Positions 55,912 through 64,000 of a DNA stretch of 64,000 nt are shown in pieces. Below the pieces are notes generated by a model that worked only from the letters and a program-made list of their open reading frames with translations, was not told the DNA's origin and made no database searches. Within the stretch, counting starts at the first letter, position 1. Each line of letters begins with the position of its first letter. Position numbers and translations under genes: made by a program. The stretch spans positions 620,001 to 684,000 of the forward strand of contig JAYEVF010000027.1 in assembly GCA_036346355.1 (NCBI GenBank). The letters run 5' to 3'. This DNA comes from Rhipidocladum racemiflorum. Its lineage: Eukaryota; Streptophyta; Magnoliopsida; Poales; Poaceae.

Positions 55912-58743
55912 CATGGTTATTAGAATGTCGTTTAAATGACGTTTACACGTCGTGTAAACGAGAGAACACCGTCAAGCCTTGGAATGTCCGAGCGTTCTGG
56001 CGACGGCGGCTAGAACGTCCCGAGAACGACGATAAAACGTTTAGAACGTCTGATTCTGATGAAACGGGCATTCTAGGTCGTTTGCCGAGCTGAAATTAGT
56101 GAGGGCTGAGTCGGGACGAAGCTAAGTCTAACCCTAGCGTGGAGAGGAATCGGGTCAGGGCAGTGGAGAGGAATCGGGAGAGGCAGTGGAGGCGGGATAG
56201 AGGGGCAGAGCTAACCCTAGCGAGTAGCAATCTGTCGTTTGCGCCGCCGCCGCCCGCGTAGCAGCTGTCATCCGCGCCGTCGCCCTGAATCTGGACGCCT
56301 CGCGTCGTGGGCTCCGTCGTCATCGTCGTCGTGGGCTCCGCCGCCGTCTCCACTGCCCGCTTGCGTCGCCGAACGCGCGTCTCACGCCCCGCGGCGTCCG
56401 AATCCCGACCTCTCTGGTCTGTGCTCCCCCTCTCCATCTCTTCGCTTCCCTGCTCTGCTCCCCCTCTCAATTAAGGAGACAGATGGCGAGAAGAAGAAGC
56501 ATGAAGAGGCATGGAAGCAATATGGTTGCTCTCTCATGTCAGATGGATGGACTGATAGGAGGGGTCGTCAGTTGATCAACTTCCTGGTTAATAGTCCTGA
56601 AGGGACTTTTTTCTTGGAGTCAGTCGATGCATCTAGTGAATCACATGATGCCATGATGCTTGCTAACTTGCAAGAGAAAATGATTGAGATGATTGGCAAA
56701 GACAAAGTTGTTCAGGTTGTCACAGACAATGGTGCTAACTACAAGGCAGCTGGCAGGCTGCTAATAGAAAGGATTCCTACCTTGTTTTGGACCCCTTGTG
56801 CTGCACACTGCCTGGACCTTATGTTGGAAGACATAGGGAAGCTAAAGGATTTCAAGAAACCAATTTCACGTGCTCGACAAATCACTACCTTTATTTATAG
56901 GCATGGGAGGATTCTTAGTGAAATGAGGGAGAAAACAGGTGGGATGGATCTTGTGAGGCCCGCAGCGACTAGGTTTGCCACTGCATTCCTTACGTTGCGT
57001 AGTTTGCACAAGCACAAAGAAGCATTGAAGCTCCTAGTGACAGGTGATGTCTTCACTAGGAGCAAGTTGTCTAAGACTGAGGCAGGAAGAGCAGTGTATG
57101 ACATTGTTATTTCGGGACAGTTCTGGAATTCAGTTGAGGATTGTATAAGAGCTTCGCTTCCACTCCTTATTGTGCTGAGGTTGGTTGATGGTGATGAAAA
57201 GCCGGCTATGCCGGAGGTTGCATCGGCCATGAACTTAGCAAAGGAAAAGATCACCTCATCGTTCTGCACTCAAAACAAACAACCTTTGCTTAATCGCCTC
57301 ATGAAGATTATTGATGGACGTTGGACGAGGCAAATGGACACCCCACTATATGGAGCGGCTCTCTACTTGAACCCTGGAAAGTTCTATAACATCAAAAAGG
57401 GTGATGATGAAGGACGTGTTGGAGAGATAAGAGCTTGCTTTAATGACGTGCTTGTAAAAATGGTACAAGATGAGGCTCTTCGAGATAAGATTGATAGCCA
57501 AGCTGTTCTATATGAGAATCAAAGAGATGTATTTGCAAACCAAATGGCAATAAAACACGCACACACAAGAAATCCAAGTAAGTAATCTAAATTTTCAGGG
57601 TTTTAAATATAATTTCAGCAAGTAATTTTTTACTTTTTGGCATGTAAAGTTCACCTTATTTGTTCTTTTAGTTGATCGGTGGCTTGCATATGGTGGTCGA
57701 ACCGTTGAGCTTCACAAGTTTGCAAGAAGAGAATAGTTAGTCTTTGTGCTTCATCATCCTGTTGTGAGCACAATTGGAGTGCATTTGAATTTGTAAGTGA
57801 ATTTAACCATCTAATTATGTAAATTGTAACTCCTTTATTTTGGTTCTAGTTAATTGTTTTATTCCCACTTGTACATTCATACCAAGAAAAGGAACCGGTT
57901 GGAGCACCAAAAATTAAATGACTTGGTCTATGTCTCATACAATAGAAAGATGGCTAATAGGTTCCAAAGAATACGTGAGGAGGGTAAAACTTTGATCCTT
58001 TTGTTTTAGAAGACTTTGATTGGGATAATGAATGGGTCAATCCATCGGCCAATCCAACTCAAAGTGGGTGTATAAGGGGTGAAGGTGACTTGACATGGGA
58101 CCAAGTTGACGAAGCTATTGGTGCATCAAGCAATCTTCGAGGCCGCAATCTTCCTAGGAGAGCTCATTTTGAGCATTGCTATGCACGTCGTGTGAGAAAA
58201 GAAGAGGAAGTCATAGAGGAGGAATCGCATTCGGACTCAAGCAATGGAGAGGAAGAAGATGAGCTCATACTTGATGATCTTGATGTGGATGACGATGACA
58301 ACTCAAGCAACCACGAAGATGGCGATGATCAAGATGTGAATGCTACTAAAAATTTCGATGATTTGAATGATGGATATTGAGAGATGAGAGTTGGACCTTG
58401 GACCTATGCTATTCTGTGGATTTATGCTTTTGTGTGGACTTATTTAGTTAATTTGTTAACCATCGTCTATGTTATTGTATGAACTTATGTTATTGTCTGG
58501 ATGTGAACTCATATCGTAATGTATCTTGTCTTTAATTTTAGTTTTCAATTCATTCATTTCATTGATGTGCAATTTTCTTGTATTCATCTCATATTCAATT
58601 CATTGATGTGCAATTTTCAATTCATTCATCTCATATTCGTTTTACAATGGTGCCTAAAACTACGTTTCAACTTCCGTTTAAACGTTTAAAAGTTAAAAAG
58701 GGGGTGTGTCGTTTCGTTCTCGTTTTACGTTTTAATAACCTTG
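55912..58743 (+). mobile_element. hAT transposon with degenerate transposase
   Basis: Target duplication CTGTGGAG at 55904-55911 and 58744-58751. Ends: left CATGGTTATTAGAA, right (reverse complement) CAAGGTTATTAAAA. Both subterminal regions are rich in AACGT/ACGTT motifs (GAACGTC, AAACGTT, TTTACACG-TCGTGTAAA palindrome at about 55943-55963; right side ACGTTT, CGTTTAAACG). It carries DUF659 and dimerisation-domain coding on the plus strand and lies inside a host exon. Confidence 0.9.
56484..58380 (+). pseudogene. hAT transposase: DUF659 plus dimerisation domain, no BED finger
   Basis: The open frame 56239-57585 has a GC-rich, non-homologous start, then from about 56484 KKHEEAWKQYGCSLMSDGWT, DKVVQVVTDNGANYKAAG and TPCAAHCLDLMLEDIGKLKD: the DUF659 and RNase-H-like transposase core with its DGWT and TDN motifs. 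A donor GTAAGT at 57578 and acceptor TTTTAG ending 57671 join to WLAYGGRTVELHKFARR. A one-base frame break then precedes IVSLCASSSCCEHNWSAFEF, another intron, and YIHTKKRNRLEHQKLNDLVY of the dimerisation domain. The acidic C-terminus (EEDELILDDLDVDDDDNSS) ends at 58380. No BED finger exists upstream, so DNA binding is probably lost. Confidence 0.85.
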
Positions 58744-59327
58744 CTGTGGAGCATGCACAGCGGTTAAATTCTAATATGTGGAGTGTGGCACATGTTGCTT
58801 GCCAAGCAGCTGGGATAGAGAAAATTGAACAGGGAGATGGGTCTTTTCAAAGTTCTATGATGCAGATGCAGAAGGATGTGAATTTATATCCTAAGACAGT
58901 AGTATCAAAAACATTTTCCATTCGCAGGGTTTCAGGGTCATCACTGGATTTTCAGAAACTTGTGAACTCAGACAATCTGAATTCAGAGTGTAGCCATTTT
59001 CCTATGTTCGCAATCAGCCGAAAAATTGACAGTATACTCAACCCAAAACGAAGGTCTGCAACTGGTACTATGTCCAATGATCTTTTTGTGCCACAACAAG
59101 CTCTGAAGTTAAACATGGCTACATCCAACTTGATGGCATTCTCGTCTCAGGAATATGAGCTGCAGTCTCATCAAATAACTGATGAGGTCATGGATCAGTG
59201 CAAACCTGCAGGAGACATCATATCTTGCCTAGAAGATCCTACCGATCCCAGTTCTGATCCTGCAGGGCAAAAATTAAAAGCCCATCAACATTGCTTCCCA
59301 TATTTAGGACTTTGGTCATGTATATAA

Positions 59328-59800
59328 TGTATCTTTCTTCTTATGCTCTGTTGTTAAAATCATTGTACTAGCTTGGACTAGCTCGTTTTGCGCCTTGTGT
59401 GCTCACTTACCTGTTACTTCAAACTACTCCATATGAGAATTCCATAAAGCTATCAATTATCTTTAGTTTTGGACCAGTAGCAGTTAATTCATATTGGGAA
59501 GCATAACATTTTACTGATATCTGAATTACCAACAAATGTACTACAGGGCAATGGTTGCTCCAAAAAAGCAAAATCTGAGCAGCTGGCAACTCGTCCATGA
59601 GCAGCTGGCAAATCTGAGCAGCTGGCAACTCGTGCCGGACAAGCTGCAATGTGCCGGACAAGCCGCTCCCTCGAATTGACGCAATAAATTGAAGCACTTC
59701 ACCGCTTCCAATTAGTAACATTGGTCACGTACTTACATTATTACGCAAGCATTGATAACACCTATAATTAAAAGAAGCTTCTCTCTGCCAACCGGCTCCA
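59328..59800. other. Intergenic with short tandem repeat
   Basis: No gene. At 59577-59663, GAGCAGCTGGCAA recurs three times, followed by two GTGCCGGACAAGC units. The rest is AT-rich 3' flank of the split gene and of the MADS-box gene. Confidence 0.6.
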
Positions 59801-60337
59801 CTACTGCGGCGGCAGAGCAGCGAGCAGCTTGTCCGCGCGGCGGCGCACGCTGTCCTTGAGGCGCTGGAGCGCCCTGTTGAACTCCGGCAGCTCCGCCTCC
59901 CCGAGCGCCTTCACGTCCGCCTCCCACCAGAACCGCCTCCTCGCCTTCACCTGCAGCACCTTCTCTCCGACGGCGCCCATCCGTGCCTTCTCCGCCGCCA
60001 CTTGCTCCTTGGTCTCCTCCGCCGCCCGCCTCAGCCCCATCGCCTCGTAGCCCTCACCAAGGTCAGCGTCGTCAACGGGGGCGTCGTCGCCGCGTAGAGG
60101 GGCGTAGTGGCGGAGGACGACGTCGACGGAGGGGCTGCCGAAACCGAACGCGTGCCCGCCTTCGGAAAAGACAACGATGGCGACGCGGGCACCGCAGAGC
60201 GTGGAGAGCTCGGAGGCCTTCTTGAAGAGCCCGGAGCGGCGCTTGGAGAAGGTGACCTGCCGTCGCTGCTTGTCCTCGATGCGGCGGATCTCAATGCGTT
60301 GCCGCCCCTTGCTCGTCCCTCTGCCCGGCTTCACCAT
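59801..60337 (-). CDS. Type I MADS-box transcription factor (M-alpha, AGL62-like)
   Basis: Intact 178-codon, intronless frame from ATG 60337 to the stop at 59801. Residues 12-70 are the MADS/SRF DNA-binding and dimerisation domain: RIEIRRIEDKQRRQVTFSKR, RSGLFKKASELSTLCGARVA, IVVFSEGGHAFGFGSPSVD. The rest is short and helical, with KARRRFWWEADVKALGEAEL near residues 130-150, as in M-alpha type I proteins; no K-box. These proteins bind CArG-type sites and in grasses act mostly in endosperm and female gametophyte; the specific role is inferred only from family. A hAT element sits 87 bp upstream of the ATG, and the 5' region is duplicated head-to-head at 63356-63871. Confidence 0.9.
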   Translation of the reverse strand: MVKPGRGTSKGRQRIEIRRIEDKQRRQVTFSKRRSGLFKKASELSTLCGARVAIVVFSEGGHAFGFGSPSVDVVLRHYAPLRGDDAPVDDADLGEGYEAMGLRRAAEETKEQVAAEKARMGAVGEKVLQVKARRRFWWEADVKALGEAELPEFNRALQRLKDSVRRRADKLLAALPPQ

Positions 60338-61792
60338 CGTCTCGATCGATCAAGCGGCGGCTGCTCTGTCTCTTCTTTCTTCCCTGCTCGGCACCTGTCA
60401 AGACGTCAATGCAAGGCAAGGAATAGGGGTAAAAACGGGTCACATACGGTCGGGTAGTAGGTAATCCCGTATCCTACCCTAATTATTTTTTTTCGGATAT
60501 GGGTGCGGGTACGGGTATTTAAAACTCGGGTAGGATACAGGTACGGGTATTTCGGAACGGGTAGAAAACGGGTATCGGATACGAACGGGTACTATACAGA
60601 TAGCAGGTACTTAGTCGGATGGTACGCATATTGCCTAAATACATATCATTCTATAATTTTGAGATGATTTTTCACTCTCTTTTCCTTATATACCTCTCCC
60701 ATTTGGCTATTTTCAAGATAATTTAATGCTATGAACTAGAGTAATACATACTATCCAATAGTAATAAGTAGCCTAATAAAAGAGGGTAGTTTGGTCTTTT
60801 GTACACCTGCCTTGGTTGAAGTGCAAAATCCTAAAATATTATCTATTGAGAAATGGATAGAGTAGCTAGATATTTTTTTTAATATAGACAGTTCAATCTT
60901 TTCGATCCAATGGATTAAATTAACTAGTATTTATTTATATTTCCTCCGGTACTAGAATAGTAGGAATAATCTCAATAAATCAATGTACAAGTCACCAAAT
61001 CGCAACATGTACAAGATATAACTTAAGAAATCACCAAGATCCAAATGAACATGATGCAAGCAAATTTGACAAATTGTCATAACTCATAGGCTGCCCCCCG
61101 TACATAACCAATCCTCGTACATAACCAATCAGTAGGGCACAGGATCTACTGTAACCATCGCCCAGAACATTGAGCGTGCATTTCCCATCACCAATTACCA
61201 GAATATTTGTCCCCTTCACTGAAAAGGCCACTAGAATAACTAAATTCACGTAGGATGCGTACTTAGAAGGACATCTTAACTACAAAGGTTAAGACAGTAA
61301 AAAAAATCATATGCAAAATACGTATGAGAATCATGCGCATAAACACATTCTCACCAAAGGAGATCCATTGCAGAAGCATTACACTATATATAACCAATAT
61401 GCTGCATAATCCATTTACAGGAGGGAGAATTACCACAGTATAGCACCACAGTAACGATCCAAACACAAAAGCACAACAGAATAGAAAGAACGAACCAGAT
61501 GTAGGAATTCTGAACCCAGAACCCCTTCCTGTTGCTTTTGTCCGAGGCTCCAGCTACTGCTTGTTGTCAGATTCTTCAGACACGAGGCATTCAGAACAAC
61601 ACTCCCTGAAGTTCTGAACCAGCGACACAGGAAAAACAAGCAGAGTAGCGAAATTACGATGGCTTCAGAAGAGAGCAGAGTTGAAAGGATTTTTGTGGTG
61701 CTCAACTCTTGCACCGTTTCTGATTTTATTCCACATATTTAAAGACTCAAAGACTACAGGAATCGAACTCAATTTCGGCAGGGAAATCAGAC

Positions 61793-61870
61793 TCGGACAA
61801 TAACTCTGAACTCAACTCGGACAGCTACTGTACCTGAATCGGACAATAACTCTGAATTCAACTCGGACAG
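61793..61870. repeat. Two 32-bp tandem units in the hAT element
   Basis: TCGGACAATAACTCTGAAC/TTCAACTCGGACAG occurs at 61793-61824 and 61839-61870, next to the VPS28 fragment. Confidence 0.8.
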
Positions 61871-61889
61871 GAACAAAGCCGATGCTTGC

Positions 61890-62387
61890 TCAGAGGCCAG
61901 CGGTGGGCAGCGAGGCCATGAACGCGCTGTACGCCGAATCCAGGTCGAAGTTGAGCCGACTTGCCTGCTGCTCGGTGAGCTTGTCCCCGGCCCCCATCTT
62001 ATTTAGCTTGGCGAGCCACTGGCTCACCTTGACCTTCCCCTCGGCGGCAGGACGGGGCCCAGCTTCCCCATGGAGGTCGAGAGGTCGTGGAGCAGGGGGC
62101 GAACCTGGTCGTTGGCGAGCATGTTGAGCTTGACGGCGTCCATGGCGGTGATGAAGCTCTGGACGCACTGGGCGATGGCGGCGGCGGATGTGGCCGGTGC
62201 GGAAGAGGACGCGGCTGCGCGGAGCTAGACGGTGGCGGGGACGCCGGACTGGACGAGGCGGTTGAGGGCGGCGGGGCAGTTGAAGCGGTAGGCCTGGACG
62301 AAGCGCGGGATGGTGACGACGCCGTCGAGGGAGGATGAGAGGGAGTTGAACTGGGAGATGAGCTTGAGGCACTCGGCCTCGAGTTAT
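61890..62387 (-). pseudogene. VPS28 pseudogene fragment captured by hAT (copy 2)
   Basis: Minus strand from 62387: LEAECLKLISQFNSLSSSLD, GVVTIPRFVQAYRFNCPAAL, NRLVQSGVPATV, a TAG stop, LRAAASSSAPATSAAAIAQC, VQSFITAMDAVKLNMLANDQ, then a frame break after LGPVLPP, and a C-terminus LNFDLDSAYSAFMASLPTAG with stop at 61890. It covers roughly the last 165 residues of plant VPS28 (about 210 in the intact protein), without introns in the covered part. Its TAG and frame break are also in the fragment at 52440-52776, so both derive from one disabled ancestor. Transcription from the hAT element could yield a VPS28-related RNA, antisense or sense. Confidence 0.87.
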
Positions 62388-62792
62388 TTCAGAATTTGAC
62401 ACTCAATTCGCAATCTTTTCAGCTTATTTAGATGATATATGGAACCGTCTGTGTGTATGACAGTGGATCAGAGTGTTAAATTTCGAAATGCGAATTTTAA
62501 AGTGTGTCAAATTCTGAAAACTCTCCTCGACCTCACAGGATTGGAGGGCGTCAAAAGCTGGTAATTTTTTTTATCCGGTACCTAGGTGGAATTTTTTATC
62601 CGAGTACTCTATCTGACTCGTATCCGCTCGGTACTGTTTCTCTTGTATCAGATCTGTACCCGACCAGAAAATAATTGGATAGTATCTGAACCTGATGGGT
62701 ACAAATACTAAGCTTTAAATTTGGGTAATGTACAGCATGGGTACGAATACGGGTCGGATATTACCCGACTCGTTTTCATCCCTGGCAAGGAA

Positions 62793-63157
62793 GGATATCT
62801 GGAGGCGAGCATAAATAGAGGAAGCGATTGCCAAAAATAGCGCGAGGGGAAGGTGAGGGATATTGCTGATTTCCCTCGGATCTTTTTATTGGATACGGTA
62901 ATTTCGGTGCTTGCTACGATACGGCCCTAGCACTGAATCCGTGTTGGACGTGATTTTTTTTAAGGAAATCTGTACGTGTATTTTTGATATATACGGTCTT
63001 ATAATTTGTACCACTAGATGGAGGCTCCGCGCATTGCAACGGGACATTTGCAAGAGGTCATACAAAACGTTTTTGATGTTGTGAAAACTCATGCAGACTT
63101 AACTTAGATAATCAGTTTATGGAAACTAATGGCTTGATTATGGTGAAGATTTGATTA
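62793..63157 (-). promoter_or_regulatory. Displaced MADS-box promoter, left arm of inverted repeat
   Basis: This stretch, joined across the hAT element to 60272-60423, is the reverse complement of 63356-63727 with mostly transition differences. It was therefore the DNA immediately upstream of the MADS 5' UTR before the hAT insertion. Recognisable landmarks are ATAAATAGAGG (62810-62820), CCACTAGATGGAGGCTCCGC (63011-63030) and TAATGGCTTGATTATGG (63128-63144). Confidence 0.8.
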
Positions 63158-63355
63158 GATTAGAATTAATGAAATAAACGGTGGCACGTGCAAAGCGAGG
63201 AATGGCGGCGAGAGTGGAAGAGATGAAATTTTGAAATGTTTAGCTCTATTGTTTGGAATAGGATAGCTTCGTTCTCCGCTTTTGGTTTTCTATAGGCATT
63301 AAATGAAGCCTAATATTTTTAGAATTTTTACTACATGATCCTTTGGCACTCTTTA
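63158..63355. other. 198-bp spacer of the head-to-head inverted repeat
   Basis: Unique sequence between the two arms, containing CACGTG within GGCACGTGCAAAG (63185-63193). It is the centre of the divergent duplicated promoter. Confidence 0.7.
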
Positions 63356-63871
63356 TAATCAAATCTCCACCATAATCAAGCCATTAGTTTTCATAAACAG
63401 GTTATCTATGTTAAGTCTGCATGAGTTTTCATAACATCGAAAACGTTTTTGTATGACCTCTTGCAAATATCCCGTTGCAATGCGCAGAGCCTCCATGTAG
63501 TGGTAGAAATTATAAGACCGTATATACCAAAAATACACGCAAAGATTTCCTTAAAAAAACCACTTTCAACACGGATTCAGAGCTAGGGCCGTATCGTTGC
63601 AAGCACCGAAATTACCGTATCCGGTAAAAAGATTGAGGGAAATAAGCAATCTCCCTCACCTTCCTCTTGCGCCGTTTTTGGCAATCGCTTCCTCTATTTA
63701 TGCTCGCCTGCAGATATCCTTCCTTGCATTGCATTGACGTCTTGATAGGTGCCGAGCAGGGAAGAAAGAAGAGACAGAGCAGCTGCCACTTGATCGATCG
63801 CGACGATGGTGAAGCCGGGCAGAGGGACGAGCAAGGGGTGACAGTGCATTGAGATCCGCCGCATCGAGGAC
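63356..63871 (+). repeat. Right arm of the MADS 5'-region inverted repeat
   Basis: Mirrors 62793-63157 and 60272-60423 without the hAT insertion. It includes promoter, 5' UTR and the first 22 codons of the MADS-box gene, and ends where a new hAT terminus begins (63872). Differences from the left arm are mostly C/T and G/A. Confidence 0.88.
63806..63871 (+). pseudogene. MADS-box gene 5' fragment
   Basis: ATG at 63806 starts MVKPGRGTSKG, then TGA at 63839-63841 where the intact gene has Arg, then QCIEIRRIED, the start of the MADS domain. The change from CGGCAACGC to TGACAGTGC is dominated by CpG-type transitions. Coding homology ends at 63871, cut by a transposon end. Non-functional. Confidence 0.88.
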
Positions 63872-64000
63872 TAGGGGTGGGCATAATTTAACCGAAACCG
63901 AAAAACCGAACCGAACCGTACCGAATTAACCGAAAAAATCGGTTTTTTCGGTTTTCGGTTTTTGGTTCGGTTTTTATTCTATTGCTATTCGGTTTTCGGT
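63872..64000. mobile_element. Start of another hAT-like element, runs off the window
   Basis: TAGGGGTGGGCATAATTTAA begins exactly where MADS homology stops; the YAGGGGTG start is typical of hAT termini. The following sequence is dense in AACCGAA / TTCGGTT motifs that pair as hairpins (for example AACCGAAAAAATCGGTT near 63927-63945). The other end and the target duplication are outside the window. Confidence 0.65.

Larger units (their letters stand above)
55561..59327 (+). pseudogene. Unrecognised host gene split by a hAT element
   Basis: Two coding pieces in the same frame flank the hAT element: 55561-55911 (with SRRKHSRWMAHWTKASSS and KSRMTERLMVGVNHGRDSVE) and 58752-59327 (starting HAQRLNSNMWSVAHVACQAA; includes KTFSIRRVSGSSLDFQKLV, FPMFAISRKIDSILNPKRR). 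The 8-bp duplication CTGTGGAG marks the break, so the original exon was continuous. The acceptor at 55560 suggests more exons upstream. Ser/Gln-rich, mostly disordered, no domain I can name; likely a nuclear or regulatory plant protein, which is only a guess. The insertion introduces a stop three codons in. Confidence 0.65.
60424..62784. mobile_element. hAT-type element carrying a VPS28 gene fragment
   Basis: Target duplication GCAAGGAA at 60416-60423 and 62785-62792. Ends: left TAGGGGTAAAAACGGG, right (reverse complement) CAGGGATGAAAACGAG. Subterminal regions are dense in CGGGTA / TACCCG (60440-60605 and 62570-62770). No transposase coding; inside are a VPS28 pseudogene fragment (61890-62387) and about 1.2 kb of unassigned sequence (60650-61880). 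The empty site TTCCTTGC survives in the inverted copy at 63720-63727, confirming the exact insertion. It separates the MADS-box gene from its former promoter. Confidence 0.9.

Noticed and set aside
61430..61714. 94-codon minus-strand frame with a hydrophobic N-terminal segment inside the hAT element
   Set aside because: No family resemblance, no splice or promoter evidence, and located in AT-rich transposon filler; too weak to call a captured gene.

Overview
The window looks like a grass nuclear genome, most likely rice or a close Oryza relative. This rests on GC-rich monocot-style coding sequence (an F-box/DUF295 gene and a type I MADS-box gene), Tekay/Del-like chromovirus, Tat/RIRE2-like and SIRE/Maximus-like LTR retrotransposons, hAT elements with 8-bp target duplications, and solo LTRs bounded by perfect 5-bp duplications. 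Nothing bacterial, viral or organellar was seen. About four fifths of the window is transposable element.

Layout. 1-14990: a chromovirus (minus strand) in LTR-internal-LTR-internal arrangement. Two ~3.4-kb LTRs (2269-5678, 11516-14990) flank a degenerate gag-pol, and a second partial internal region (1-2268) continues past the left LTR and off the window. It sits inside the protease region of a Tat-like gypsy element (14991-21131, minus strand), whose gag is also split by a 2.25-kb solo LTR (17694-19940). 21137-26868: a gene island with an F-box/DUF295 gene (minus strand, frameshifted near its end) and, just upstream of it, a hAT element (24716-26707) that carries only a BED zinc-finger ORF. 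26869-30310: a solo LTR related to the chromovirus LTR.

30776-49738: a four-deep nest of long LTRs. An old LTR (copy 0) is split by LTR copy 1 (31157-43327) and by solo LTR copy 2 (45011-48884). Copy 1 is split by a SIRE-like copia element in LTR-internal-LTR-partial internal form (32717-41347). 50188-54127 is a graveyard: a reversed LTR fragment (copy 3), a VPS28 pseudogene fragment, an integrase relic and a possible short LTR.

54128-64000 is the second gene island. An unrecognised host coding region (about 55561-59327) is split inside its coding sequence by a hAT element with a degenerate transposase (55912-58743, duplication CTGTGGAG). A type I MADS-box gene (59801-60337, minus strand) has a hAT element (60424-62784) in its 5' region. 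That hAT element carries a VPS28 pseudogene fragment which shares its defects with the copy at 52.4 kb. The MADS 5' region is duplicated head-to-head (right arm 63356-63871). The right arm keeps the empty hAT site and ends where another hAT element begins (63872 to the window end).

The genes form no pathway. The biological content is the layered insertion history, two tandem-LTR arrays, a hAT-captured gene fragment and a duplicated, transposon-rebuilt MADS promoter. All boundaries were read by eye; identities were not computed.
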